Source: Watersipora subatra
Taxonomy: Eukaryota > Bryozoa > Gymnolaemata > Cheilostomatida > Watersiporidae
NCBI RefSeq assembly: GCF_963576615.1
Contig: NC_088711.1
Coordinates: forward strand, 14,741,869 to 14,805,868
Direction: 5' to 3'
Length of the DNA stretch: 64,000 nt
Part shown: positions 48,501 to 57,931 of the stretch, piece by piece
Layout: each line of letters begins with the position of its first letter
Numbering within the stretch: position 1 is the first letter of the stretch
Position numbers and translations under genes: made by a program
Notes under the pieces: model-generated
The model's database searches: none
The model's input: only the letters and a program-made list of their open reading frames with translations
What the model was told of the DNA's origin: nothing

Positions 48501-50523
48501 AGACTTACAGTGGTGTGCATAAACTTGGAATCACCAGTTAAATCTTCAAATAAGTATGTTTATATGCTGTTGTCTAAGAAATTCTTTGGAGTCAATTGAC
48601 TCAACCCCATCAATATATATATCATTTGAAAGTGAAAATTCTGAAGAACAAGATGATGCCAAATATTCAAAAATATTTTCAGATTTTTATCGCTGGGGGT
48701 GGATCTACCGAAAGGCAGACATATTGCAGGCTATGAATGTTGTGAGTGAAAATTGATAAAATAGGATACAAACAAACTCTTTTACACAAATTGGTGGCCC
48801 TGAAAAGGGCCGTTGGGTTATTGTTGGTCTTCAGAAGGACTGGTAAGGTGTCTTGAGCTGAGCATTAGTATTTTATTGGCCAGCCCTTGTTCTTGATCAC
48901 CATCTGACACCGTCGAGGCATGCTGTTTACCAACTTTCTGAGCTCTTCAGGAGTGATGATGTGATGCCAAGCATGAATAATCTTCTCTATGAGCTCCCGT
49001 TTTGTCTTTGGCTTATCTTTGCTGACTATCACACCAATACGCTGCCAAAGATTTTCAATGGGATTCAGGTCAAGGCTTTGTGCTGGCCAGTCTATTACCC
49101 TCACATTACTTCTGGTCATCCACTCCTTGACTCTCTTGGCACGGTGGCAGGGTGCATTGTCATCCTGGTAGTACCAGGGTTGGTCGTTGCTGGTGAACAG
49201 GCTCCGAGCACTTGGAAGCATGACATCTTCCATGGTCTTGATGTATTTGTCTCCATTCATCATGCCTTCACAAATGGAGAGTCTTCCCACACCAAAAGCT
49301 GTCATGCAACCCCATACCATGACTCCAGTAGGGTGCTTGATGGTTGGTAGCGTACAAGCCGGGCTGTACTCCTCTCCAGGTCGTCTCCTCACATAACAAT
49401 TTCCAGAGTGGTTTTGGATGGTAAATGTTGACTCATCACTGAACAAGACCCTTTGCCATTGGGCTGTTGTCCAGAACCGTTTATCTTTAGCCCACTCTAG
49501 ACGACGCTTTCGCTGTTTCTCAGAAACTAAGGGCTTGCGCCTTGCCTTGCAGCCTTTCAGACCATTTGCAAGCAGTCTTCTTCGCACTGTACTGGGGTGA
49601 ATCTCAATATCTCCGTTGTTGTTGATCTTCTTACAAAGTTGAGTACTGTTCAGATGTCTGTCAGCGAGGGATCTTCGTACCAGGTACCGATCTTCACGGA
49701 TAGTCGTCTTCTTGGGTCGTCCAGCAGAGTAGGTGGGTTTAAGACTTCCATTGGAGGTCCAAGTCTTGATTGCTGTGTAGACTGCCTTCTGAGAACAACC
49801 ACATCTTCTGCTGATCAGATTGATATATAATATCTGGCATGGCATCATAATTGGCGGGAAAATAGAAAGCAAATGGAAGATCCATTCGATATAGAGTGAA
49901 CAAAACAATGTGATTCCAAGTTTATGCACACCACTGTATTACTATCTTTATAAATAATCTCTCACTTTTGTATCACGCATCATCACTTTGTTGACATCAT
50001 CACTTACCATATGTGTATCGCGTTATTGATTCTGTAATCCTGAGCAAAGTTCCTAAAATGCCGTAAGCCATTTCAATGATTAGCTGTGCACATAGTTATT
50101 ACACCTACAAATCTCTAACAGCGCATCAAGCTGCCAGGGTAGTTGGTGAAAATAAAAAGTTAAAAATCTAGTGATAAAAAATATAATTACAAAAGTTCAT
50201 ATATCGAGAGTCTTTGCTAGGTTAAGTTAGTTAGATGAATTTCTGTACTGTTCGCTTACATGCTATCAAGCTTCCATAGAAAGAAGCAAGTCAGCTCTGC
50301 ACATTGCCAAAACAAAAGCTCAGCTGGTAAGTCTCCATTGGCCAAATTAAGCTCATGCCAAAACTCGCTGATTTTTGGGATTTTTCTCCTCTTTATCTCA
50401 TTTATACTTGTTTTTTAACATTATTTCATGAATCATTTTAACAGGGGTCGTAAACGCTACGTCTCTGAAGGCGATGGAGGTAGACTGAAAGAAAATGGCA
50501 GCAGTGGTCATGTCAGCAACTGA
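24535..50523 (+). CDS. PDCD4: PDCD4 (programmed cell death 4), eIF4A inhibitor
   Basis: Nine coding exons: 24535-24784, 25171-25274, 27433-27546, 30285-30506, 36571-36668, 41493-41607, 47835-47942, 48047-48297 and 50445-50523. All phases match; 446 aa (human 469). The N-terminal region ends in SRSGKGRGAPKKGGAGGKG and DPNYDSD, both family signatures. MA3 domain 1 spans about 125-250 (FHEYFEHGDTYEV; GQFIARAI) and MA3 domain 2 about 297-420 (LLKEYLSSGD; LEVPHFHHELVYE). The C-terminus carries GRGRKRYVSEGDGGRL. The acidic eIF4A contacts known from human (E249/D253, D414/D418) correspond to D220/D224 and D385/D389. The N-terminus lacks a DSGxxS beta-TrCP degron, and an RRSPS stretch takes the place of the kinase site. 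It acts by sequestering eIF4A from cap-dependent initiation. Introns are large and transposon-rich. Confidence 0.96.
27299..27368. repeat. Imperfect palindrome next to PDCD4 exon 3
   Basis: Exact 19-bp arms (CCATAGACCTATTAACTAT at 27299-27317 and its complement at 27350-27368) enclose a further AT-rich inverted segment built from AGTTAATA repeats. It ends 64 bp before the exon 3 acceptor, in the branch-point neighbourhood. Confidence 0.7.
30559..30620 (+). repeat. 21-bp tandem triplet after PDCD4 exon 4
   Basis: CAGTGAGAGGGAAACTCAGG-T repeats three times (21, 21 and 20 bp), starting 53 bp after the exon 4 donor. Each copy contains a GTGAG donor-like string. Confidence 0.8.
31307..32334. mobile_element. 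pogo/Tigger-like MITE, copy 1
   Basis: A perfect 21-bp inverted terminus begins CAGTCAAACATGGATAACTC and is flanked by TA on both sides (31305-31306 and 32335-32336), as in Tc1/mariner/pogo insertions. It is 1028 bp and no transposase frame was found. Compared with copy 2 (38197-38958) it has about 265 extra bp in the middle, including a 15-bp-arm hairpin at 31807-31840. It lies in PDCD4 intron 4. Confidence 0.88.
32346..33224 (-). mobile_element. piggyBac-like MITE, copy B
   Basis: It starts AGGTTGACTTGCAACAAAAT directly after TTAA (32342-32345). The right end is the inverted repeat, broken at TTGCAAGTCA. It is in inverted orientation relative to copy C (61891-62764). Its left end lies 11 bp from the right end of the pogo-like MITE. 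A 91-codon frame in the arm region is shared with copy C, but no transposase domain is recognisable. PDCD4 intron 4. Confidence 0.8.
34261..34989 (+). mobile_element. Non-autonomous Helitron-like element
   Basis: It starts with TC (TCTATATTCTATATATATAT) after an A and ends with CTAG before a T, i.e. an insertion between A and T. A GC-rich hairpin (ACCCGG/CCGGGT around GCAACG, 34961-34978) lies 11 nt before the 3' end. These are the diagnostic Helitron features: 5' TC, 3' hairpin, CTRR end and no target duplication. It is 729 bp with no Rep/helicase frame. PDCD4 intron 4. Confidence 0.75.
36874..37010 (+). repeat. Degenerate AACGTATAC(A/C)TCCTAT repeats / MITE-like end
   Basis: TACAGTAGATGCTACTATAACG resembles a pogo/Tigger-type terminus and is followed by three CTATAACGTATACCTC-like tandem copies. 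A matching inverted terminus was not found, so the element may be truncated. PDCD4 intron 5. Confidence 0.4.
37614..37658. repeat. Perfect 21-bp-arm hairpin
   Basis: The 21-base arm at 37614-37634 (GTTTTTCCTATTTGTATGCC-C) is followed by AAA and its exact reverse complement at 37638-37658. It lies just ahead of the 54-bp minisatellite in PDCD4 intron 5. Confidence 0.8.
37690..37966 (+). repeat. 54-bp minisatellite, five copies
   Basis: GGCAGTTTACATG occurs at 37711, 37765, 37819, 37871 and 37925 (periods 54, 54, 52 and 54). The unit runs AAGATCTTGGAACAGATTA-GGCAGTTTACATG...CTTATAACAT. Copies differ by a few bases, so expansion looks recent. PDCD4 intron 5. Confidence 0.9.
38197..38958. mobile_element. 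pogo/Tigger-like MITE, copy 2
   Basis: The same termini as copy 1 (CAGTCAAACATGGATAACTC...) are flanked by TA (38195-38196 and 38959-38960). It is 762 bp, collinear with 31307-32334 and very similar except for the missing central segment. No transposase. PDCD4 intron 5. Confidence 0.88.
39182..39853. mobile_element. 672-bp foldback element with 9-bp TSD (MULE-like)
   Basis: Arms of roughly 250-270 bp (about 39182-39437 and 39600-39853) are inverted copies with about 90% visual similarity, around a spacer of about 160 bp. Ends are TAGCCTTTCTTGACAAACTG and CAGTTTGTCAAGACAGGCTA. GTCATTGGT flanks it on both sides (39173-39181 and 39854-39862), a 9-bp target duplication. Long inverted arms with a 9-bp duplication suggest a Mutator-like MITE. 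Open frames inside are by-products of the arms. PDCD4 intron 5. Confidence 0.85.
40516..40565 (+). repeat. Short tandem GCCGGCAGCTAAGTCA repeat
   Basis: Three tandem copies of about 16 bp (AGCCGGCAGCTAAGTC) with slight decay. PDCD4 intron 5. Confidence 0.6.
41665..41955. repeat. Dispersed repeat copy 2, left part
   Basis: It matches the 17760-18250 part of copy 1: CACTTTGACATT...GATTTTCACAAACC..., GCGAGTGATTAATAGAAGTGTCCACAA, and ACTGTATCTGGCTA. The match resumes at 44380-44560, so the copy appears split by about 2.4 kb of other repeat sequence. PDCD4 intron 6. Confidence 0.6.
42299..43895. repeat. Long direct repeat, copy 1
   Basis: Collinear with 45878-47080: it starts TTTATGATAAATGCATGTGC and ends GTGGACTGTATGACAG-GGAATTTCTAG-like. 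Copy 1 is longer because of an internal tandem duplication (43047-43200 against about 43305-43440, CTTCTTGATATTGTTAGCTA). Nothing coding recognised. PDCD4 intron 6. Confidence 0.75.
44380..44560. repeat. Dispersed repeat copy 2, right part
   Basis: It matches about 18280-18430 of copy 1 (CACTTCACCC...AAA...; CCAGCCTCTATTTGATCGCCAC) and continues the copy whose left part is at 41665-41955. Confidence 0.5.
44813..45562 (+). repeat. 17-bp minisatellite, about 44 units
   Basis: The unit TACAATACTACACCTTG repeats with a 17-bp period over about 750 bp. Most variation is in the bases before the last G, which take TT, GT or GG. Because 17 is not a multiple of 3 and the unit has no stop in any phase, all three forward frames stay open and produce apparent 136-257-aa ORFs of a YNTTPCTILH type. 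These are not considered genes. A distinctive block recurs exactly 306 bp (18 units) apart (45043 and 45349). PDCD4 intron 6. Confidence 0.95.
45668..47659. mobile_element. DNA-transposon-like element with nested repeat
   Basis: The ends TAGAGTTGTCCCGATTC and GGCAACTCTA are short inverted repeats. Next to both are opposite-strand runs of CGATTCGGATAC/GTATCGG-type repeats (45720-45770 and 47580-47640), a subterminal pattern seen in hAT-like elements. The middle is the long direct repeat 45878-47080. No transposase or clear target duplication. PDCD4 intron 6. Confidence 0.45.
45878..47080. repeat. Long direct repeat, copy 2
   Basis: The second copy of the repeat at 42299-43895, same orientation, without the internal duplication. 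It lies between the CGATTC-rich ends of the 45668-47659 element. Non-coding. Confidence 0.75.
48508..49936 (-). mobile_element. Tc1/mariner transposon, apparently full length
   Basis: Perfect 27-bp terminal inverted repeats beginning CAGTGGTGTGCATAAACTTG are flanked by TA on both sides (48506-48507 and 49937-49938). It is 1429 bp with a single uninterrupted transposase frame on the minus strand. Perfect ends and an open frame point to recent insertion. It lies antisense in PDCD4 intron 8. Confidence 0.95.
48865..49848 (-). CDS. Tc1-family transposase (DD34E)
   Basis: About 327 aa from the ATG at 49848; the frame remains open upstream to 49929 only because it reads into the inverted repeat. 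Visible parts: an N-terminal helix-turn-helix half (SRRCGCSQKAVYTAIKTW), a GRPKKT hook, the second HTH (LNSTQLCKKI ... HPSTVRRRLLANG), and the catalytic triad in VLFSDEST, YYQDDNAPCH and LDLNPIENLW, with 34 residues between the second D and E, as in Tc1. The glycine-rich GVMVWGCM motif is present. The N-terminus is somewhat shorter than the usual 340 aa, so part of the first HTH may be lost. It cuts and pastes its own element at TA sites. Confidence 0.93.
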   Translation of the reverse strand: MMPCQILYINLISRRCGCSQKAVYTAIKTWTSNGSLKPTYSAGRPKKTTIREDRYLVRRSLADRHLNSTQLCKKINNNGDIEIHPSTVRRRLLANGLKGCKARRKPLVSEKQRKRRLEWAKDKRFWTTAQWQRVLFSDESTFTIQNHSGNCYVRRRPGEEYSPACTLPTIKHPTGVMVWGCMTAFGVGRLSICEGMMNGDKYIKTMEDVMLPSARSLFTSNDQPWYYQDDNAPCHRAKRVKEWMTRSNVRVIDWPAQSLDLNPIENLWQRIGVIVSKDKPKTKRELIEKIIHAWHHIITPEELRKLVNSMPRRCQMVIKNKGWPIKY

Positions 50524-51126
50524 GTCTAAGCAACTGAGTCTGGCATCAGCTTCGCTGGTAAGAGCTGAGAGGATGCATCGTGGCACATTTGTTGATATTA
50601 ACTGGTTGTTGTACTCCTACCATGTTTTCATTTTCAACCTTTTCTAGTACTAGTCGATTTCCATAGTCCTGGCTTGCTCTAATTCATCCATGAAGTTGTC
50701 TTATCCTGTCTTACAATTCAAGCTGTTTTGGTTTGTAGGACATTTCCTCTGGCAGGGAATATACGGCAGCTGTCCGACTTTCATTAATTACAAGCATTTT
50801 TCAGCATTGACTGGTGGGAGTCTCATAGTGAATGCAGTTAACGTGTGTACACATGTGGCTCCCACACTATTTCAAGTTCTATTAAAAGTCTCTATCCATA
50901 TATCATTGGTTTCTTTAATGACAGCAAGAAATATTTGTGATGATAATTGTTATTCTGTAAATATGTCTTTAGTGTGAAGTTGTTTTGTTTCCCTTTTAGA
51001 TTCTGTACTTTGCCAGTAATGCTTTGGCATAAAATTCCTATATTTTTGTCATGGGGAACTGATTCTCATTGATCTTGTCTATTTGCTGTACGCAGTCCAT
51101 GCTAGGTTGTACATAATGTAATTTTC

Positions 51127-51132
51127 AATAAA
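51127..51132 (+). terminator. PDCD4 polyadenylation signal (AATAAA)
   Basis: An AATAAA about 600 bp after the PDCD4 stop, followed within 40 bp by a T/GT-rich stretch (CTTTTGTGTTTATTTGT). This gives a 3' UTR of about 0.6 kb. Confidence 0.6.
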
Positions 51133-51159
51133 ACTTTGTGGTATTTAATGCTTCAAACT

Positions 51160-53857
51160 TTTGTGTTTATTTGTACTTAACACGTTCGTACTGATGACTT
51201 TGGATTCCATGACAACCTATCCAACAACAAACAATTACAATCTAATGGCTATCTTAAAGTGATCATTCAAGATAGAGGTTATATATTTTACTGAGACATT
51301 ACTACAGGCCATGCCGTGGCTTAACATCCTGAGCTCGATAAAGTGAAAATTACCATCTTACCTTTAAATATTGAAAAGGATTTGAAAGGTGAAGTATATT
51401 TCAATAACCAGTTTTTTGTGTAATATTACGTGTATTAGCCACAGCTGACTTACTTGCTGTTAGATAGTAAAGAGGTATCCGCAAATAAATATTCCAAGAG
51501 GATAATTTCAATTCTGTATCTATTAGAATACAGTAAAATATTTTGTAGCTTTTACAAATTTATTCACACTTGTGTGCTATATTCAAAGAACGCATACCGT
51601 AATTATATGCCACAATTCATTGGAACACAGGTAATTGCTGAATCCATTGTGATCGACTAGGAGTTGTCTACAGATGGCAGCAATATAAACTGCAGCCACT
51701 TGTGTTGCCTTTTCTGTCGGTTAAAGCACATGATTTGATGACCTAGTCTATCCAAAGGTTGTAAGAAGTGAATAAAAAATAATATGCCATAAAGGGCCTC
51801 TAATTAAACCCACGGAACCCAAGATTTTAGCCGAGGAAAGTTAGCATTACGTTACCCGCTTATGCTCACTCCCTTTCAGGTGCACCTGTAGTAATGGATG
51901 AGCTCTAGACTTAGTTCTTACATCATAGCTGATTTAAGCAGCTCAATTATTGTCCTGTCGATGGTAAGTTCATTCCCTATTTAATGTGCTCTAAATGTTA
52001 TTTTACGTCAAGTTTTTAACAACTTGTTCTAATCATAAACATTTTTTCAAGCATAATATAAGTGGAAAGAGTTACACGCCTCTTCATTGTTCTGTACATG
52101 TTTGATATTAGAAGTGCGCATTTGAAGTATTGTATTAGTTCTGTTTACCTGTTTATGTAATTTTTGGTGGGCGTTACAGCGTACTTGACTTCCTATGAAT
52201 AGTTTTACTTTTCATCGCACTTGAAGAATGTTTTAGGTATTTTTGCTACTCCTGTGTAAGACAGCTCTAAGATCAGCCCTAGTGTATCGCATTCAAAATT
52301 GACTCCATAACCAAGAGACAAAAAACAAGAGTAGAGATTACAGAAGGAGGAACACATCTATAAAATCAACTAGGAAGATCATTCTAGTGATAACGACGTA
52401 AACGAGCAGACAAAAGTGAAAGAATACTCAGTTGAAGAAGTGCCAATTGCAGTGGCGTAGTCATATTTGTCGGAGGGAAGCAGAGGATGACATCAGAGGA
52501 GTGGTTGGAATGAGAACTGAAGACAAAAAATGGTTCGACACAATTTCTGATTATTTGAAGTGATGGGACCCCGTGAGGTAGGAGTGAAGTGACGGGAATA
52601 GCTGACCTTGCCTTTTTGGGTGGAAGAACCTGCTAAACAGCTACTCGAATAGATAGAACTAAGACTATCTTGGTAGGAAGAGTGAGAAAATTCCCTTTTT
52701 AAGAGGTGTCATAATATATGAACATAAGAAATGTGAGGCTGCCATATAGCCTATCATAAGTATACCAATCTCCTTCAGTCTCACGTCGTTTACATCACTA
52801 ACAATTAATTATCTCCTTTCCCAATTCTAGTGCTTTTCTTATTTTTTCGCTAAAACTTTGAAAGCAACACCAGCTAATACGCATCCACGCTTTTGATAAT
52901 CAAATCTCAAATGTGACATTCATATTTTAGTGGTGATACTCTCAATGTGAATAGAGAACTCAGAATTTTTAAATAAATCATTCTATTTAATATGGGCATA
53001 AATGAGATAGTATTATACATATTAAATATATAGAAGATGTTGTAAAAGCACTGCTTGTATTCAATTAAGTAAATTATTGTATTTTTAGCTGGAATTGCTG
53101 TAAAATATGTAGTCATAATCAGACTTTATGTAGTCTCATGTACAATATTGAATTGACCTTGCAAGGTCAGCTATACAATTTTTAGAAATGACAAGCCTAC
53201 ATGATAATATTTTCTCAGCCTTGTTGAGAAAAAAACTCCATCTTGCAAAAAGGAAGATGGAGAAAATCGGTGCAAAAACTATTGACGACAACCAAATATC
53301 CCAAATATAGGTGCTTACAAAGTCCTAGAAAATAGGCTAAGAAACCATGGAACCAAGTCGAAAGTAAATTGGCTGTCAATTTTCATAAGTAATCTTTACG
53401 GTTTAAAAATGATGCCAAGTCCCACTTTCCTGTAATTCCATTGCATCACCAAGTGAGCATATAACATACAGGGTTATCTACTATCAATATGCAGGCGGCG
53501 AGATAGATATTGATCATGCATTACACTTGCGATATCAAGTTTGTCAGCTGAGTGCTGTTTGGTTCTAATCGATCAGCAGACAAGTTCACTTGAAGTAACC
53601 TTGTAATGACTGCCAATAATTGCTGACTTCTCACTTGTCACTATCGAAACGCTGATTAATCAATGCATCTTTCTTCTGATTGGCTAGTAAATGCTGCGTA
53701 CTGTCCAAGCTCTCAGCTAGCCTGCCTAACTATGTGTCAATTTGTACACTTTTCTGCATCCCAAACCATCCTATCTGTTAAAACCTTTCACTGATGAGCA
53801 ACTGAGTGTGTTTGTTGAGAATTCTGTGATGGTCTCTGGATAGAAAGCTGCATAAAT
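51160..53857. other. Intergenic region, no gene seen
   Basis: Between the PDCD4 3' end and the NCS-like start codon. No splice-bounded exon or long frame with a recognisable product was found. A fragment of the dispersed repeat of 17760-18250 is present at about 52760-52880. The 5' UTR and promoter of the NCS-like gene should lie at the right end. Confidence 0.5.
52760..52880. repeat. Dispersed repeat fragment, copy 3
   Basis: CATCACTAACAATTAATTAT...CCAATTCTAGTGCTTTTC...AAAACTTTGAAAGCAACACCA parallels 41780-41865 and, more weakly, 18130-18200. Confidence 0.5.
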
Positions 53858-56800
53858 ATGGGAAACAAACAGTCACGGACTCCGACACCACGGATCAGCC
53901 CAGAACAATTGGAATACCTCCTGAAGACAACAAATATTACGTCGAAAGAAATCAAACACTGGTATAGGATCTACATGGTAAGTAGGCAGTCAACAATTGA
54001 CCATGTCCTGAGTTGGCGTATAATATACACAATGGTTGTTCCGGATTTTATATAAATTACAACTTAATAATGCTATTGTTAGTCCACATCTCTCTCTAGG
54101 TGCCATGTCTTGTGAGGTTGTGGACGATCATGGTCTCCACAACTTTCTATCCCTTGATTTTTCAACAATGCTAACTCTGGGTACATCAGTTTGATGAATC
54201 CATAACAGTCCTAATAGTGCTTGGTAAACTGCAGAGCAGAGCACTTGCAAACTTTGATCAAGATGTACATTAATTTGGTGACACTAACAAAATCTGACCA
54301 AGGTGATGACACTATTCATATTTGTTTATCAGTAATTGCCATGTTATAAACATAGACTTGAGTCTAAAATACTAGATCACCTCTCTAATCTGCCTGACCA
54401 TCTATTACATTACATTCTTACTTTCTCAGAAAATCTGCTACACCTCACACCAAACACCAACACTTGTAAATCTACATTATAAAATAGCGTTATGGAAAAA
54501 CAGTTTTTTCTTATGTTACGCATAATTTTAATTTATTACCCTTTTTTTTCTAAATTTAATATGCATTCAACAGCATTGACAGGCAATAATAAAGTTCATA
54601 TATATGTATTTAGTCATAAATTACCCAAAATTTTTCAAAGCTTGCGCTTCGCAAGTAATGGAGTGGTGATCATATTGTATTGAAAACTTATTTTACTCCT
54701 TCTGTTAACGTAAAGTAAGTCTGGGTAACACTTGAATGTTACTAACGTGTTCACAACACAGAAATGTGTTTCAATTTAATCAGAATTGTAAAGTTAAATG
54801 AATGCTGTCACGCTTAATTGTCACTAGTCACCATTTGTTGCAGTTAATTACAGATGCAGACTTTCTTGCCTTCATTTCTAACACAAAATCAATTAAGTAG
54901 CTATTAACTTGCCCCAATCGATACATATTTGCATTAACATGGGCTTGGTCACGCATCAGGCCAAACACTATGGTTGTCTAGGCATTTATATTAGTCCAGA
55001 ACAACCGCTGAGTATATTCACCCTGCAGCTGTACATTTCGCCTTTGAGAGGCAGCGGTGACATTTGCAAGGGGTGAACTAGGACATCGTCTAAATTTTTT
55101 ATTATGGTAGAAGCGGTATTCGTTTTTTTGCTAATGATTTTGCAAAAAATTTATAACGTGATTACAGTCAAACCCTTTATAGCAAGTTAAAACATTCCAA
55201 AATACTTTCATAAGTTAAAATTGTTGGTTTTTCAAGCAAGTATTCTCATTAAAATACATCCACAAGTCGTTAAATTTTTTAAAGCCCTGCACAATCTGCT
55301 CATTGCTCTTTTGAATGAGTACTGCAAGTAAATAAATACACATAGCATTAAAATGTTGTATGAAACTTGTATTAAAACTATATTTTATGCGAAAAGAACT
55401 TAGTTAGTAAAAATAAAATATAAAACAATAAACAGAGATCTTTCTTTTTAATTCACCTCAGGAACATGTAAATGAAAGTGTAGACACTGCCATGTGAAGG
55501 TTTGGTCAGAGGTAAATGTGACGATAGAGATACACAGTGCAACTCACTCTAACTTACACTAGGTGAAGTTTACTACATATTTTGCTACATACTAACTTTG
55601 CTACATATTTTCTATTATTTTTATACTTTCTTACATTTCAGTTTTAATTTTTATTAGACTCTTTCCTAATATTTGGGAAACCGCCATTTTTTAAGAAGCT
55701 TGGACTATCTAATGATAGAGATTAGTTTAGGAGTCTAGGTAGAGTCAAATATGTATTCAAATTTTACATCAGGTTTTACTGAGGTAATTAGCGGTTTGAC
55801 TGTATTTGTTTCGTGTAGTGGCTAGATTTATCAAATGTATGGTTGGTAGTATCCATCTTATTGGAAACTTTATTAACATAAAACTGAACACTAACAGTTT
55901 GGGAAATAATGCCAACTATTTAGACTGCTTTATAAATTTTAATGTAAAAGAAGCTAGTATACTGGCATAAGAAATATATATATAGCTTTTATACATTCTT
56001 CTTTCAGATATACATATATATATCCGAGTGCTATTTAGCTATATATATATAACTATATATATAGCTATATATGATTATATATACATAGGTATATATAGCC
56101 ATATGTATTATATATATAATATGTATTTACTATTTACTAGTATTTAGTCATTGTGACAAAAAAAATCTTCCTAATTATCTTGAGGTTTCTTTATCTCATG
56201 AAAATTATAAAATTATTCTGGTATTACCTGTGATCCGCAAGTGTAAATACTTCTTGTAGACAGAATGCCCATCTGGACAACTCAGCAAAGAGCAGTTTTG
56301 CAAGATATATGCAGAGATCGCCCCACATAAAAACCAGAATGCTATACAGGAGCATATCTTCCGCACATATGACCAGGACAATAGCGGTCATATTGATTTC
56401 AATGAATTCATAGAGGTGGGTAAAATGTTTTGCTCTACAAACATTTCTTTATGCAGTATTATAAGTTTTGTGACATAGCTGTGTTAGGCTTTTGTTAACT
56501 ATAACCTAGAACTTTTTGCCAATGCCACTGGGCGGAATCGACCGATAGAAAGGGTGTGACATTTTCTTTTGCAAGTGCCTGCTGGCAAAATACATGAAGA
56601 CCACTGTTGAAATTGCAATGCGCATTTATAGAATAACACAACCCGTTTGCCTTATAGATTACTATCTGGTCTTATCGTATTAAAAAACATAATGAGAATT
56701 TGATCGCTTGACAACTTTGCGAATGGTTGTGTGACTTTGACAGGCTATAAATGTAACAAGATCTTCCAAACCAGAAGACAAACTTCGAATGGCATTCCGC

Positions 56801-57568
56801 TTATATGACATAGACCAAAATGGATGCATCGAGGAGCGAGAAATGGCAGAAGTGATGAGGGTAGGCTAACATTATTTTTGAAGTTGTGTGAACATGAGGA
56901 CCAAAACTTGTCAACTTGAAACCCTAAAGAAATGAGACAAATCTGGTGATAAGTGAAAAATCTTTGGAAAATTTAACGAATAGTGAACATATCGATGTCT
57001 AGTGCTTGAAATACTGCACAATAGTTACAAGAGCTGAATGTATAGCATATGCATAGAGATAAACAGAGATAAGAGTTGTCAGAACAGTAATATTTGCCGA
57101 GACTGCATTTTATAGTTTTGAAAGGTCACGTGACAAGCTGTAGCTGACATCCAAACGTGAGTGGAATAAACTCTCTTTACTACCATTTTACATTATAGTT
57201 TTCACCTAATCATTGAGCAGCTACGGTTCTGAGTGAAATCATCTCATCGCTAACAGCACGCATCTGACTCTTCAAAAACTCATATTTCAATATATTTAAT
57301 TCAAGCAGGTGTTTTGATACGGTATTTGTGTTGAACTAAGTGAAAAATCTTTTTGTAGGCGCTGCATGCCATGACAAGCAGGGACGGTTCCAGCACCGCT
57401 GTAGAAGAAAAGATAAAAGCGCGGGCTAAAAGAGTGTTTGACCGCGTTGATAAAAACCATGATGGTCAGGTGACAGTAGACGAGCTTGTCAACGTCTGTA
57501 TGAGAGATCCTGAAATCTATAACATGGTGATTAGTTCGACAAAAACCTCTGGCAAAAAGGGAAGTTAA
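53858..57568 (+). CDS. Neuronal calcium sensor (NCS)-family EF-hand protein
   Basis: Four exons: 53858-53977, 56260-56415, 56744-56860 and 57359-57568, all phase 0; 200 aa. It begins MGNKQS, an N-myristoylation signal as in NCS proteins, then a helix ending in WYRIYM and the CPSG motif (43-46) that disables EF-hand 1 in this family. Canonical loops are EF2 at 78-89 ([12 protein letters not shown]), EF3 at 114-125 ([12 protein letters not shown]) and EF4 at 162-173 ([12 protein letters not shown]), each with acidic positions 1 and 12. Hippocalcin and neurocalcin are about 190-195 aa. EF3 has Cys at position 7 and Glu at 9. The exact subfamily is unclear, as the C-terminal tail (TKTSGKKGS) is lysine-rich and unlike vertebrate members. 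A calcium-myristoyl-switch membrane sensor is the likely role. Confidence 0.92.
55165..55802. mobile_element. pogo-type MITE with TA duplication
   Basis: CAGTCAAACC and GGTTTGACTG form 10-bp inverted ends flanked by TA (55163-55164 and 55803-55804). It shares the first eight bases (CAGTCAAA) with the MITEs at 31307 and 38197 but differs internally. 638 bp, no transposase. NCS-like gene intron 1. Confidence 0.65.
56018..56130. repeat. TA-rich low-complexity palindromic tract
   Basis: Runs of TATATA broken by AGC/GCT (…TAGCTATATATAT…) make overlapping palindromes. It lies about 130 bp before exon 2 of the NCS-like gene. Confidence 0.7.
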
Positions 57569-57691
57569 CCTTCAAAAGCAGAAACCATTGTAATGTCTGT
57601 AGGGATTGGCATGTTTATTTGTAGTGAAGCGAAAAGAGCTCCTCAGACAGTTTTGATTTTTCAGATAAGTGAACATTAAATTAAATGTGGC

Positions 57692-57697
57692 AATAAA
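57692..57697 (+). terminator. NCS-like gene polyadenylation signal
   Basis: AATAAA (within CAATAAATAAAG) lies 124 bp after the stop codon. The convergent CUTC stop codon lies 235 bp further on, so the 3' ends of the two genes are close. Confidence 0.6.
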
Positions 57698-57931
57698 TAA
57701 AGGGAATAAAACAAAGCACGCTCCAAAACAAACAAGTTTTCACCAGCTGACTAGCAGCTTTCTAACCTATGGTGACAACACACACGAGAGCGACGTTGCT
57801 TGGATACCGTCTAAATGGAAGCTTCTGCGTGGAAGAGCTATTGAGCAGACGGATGTCTGGTTAGCACCTGTAGATGAATGTGTTGAGCTCTAAACCGACA
57901 TTAATAGTTAAAAGAGATGCGGTAACCTGGG

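Noticed and set aside
48961-49350. 129-codon plus-strand ORF and neighbours at 49187-49830
   Set aside because: They are antisense shadows of the Tc1 transposase.
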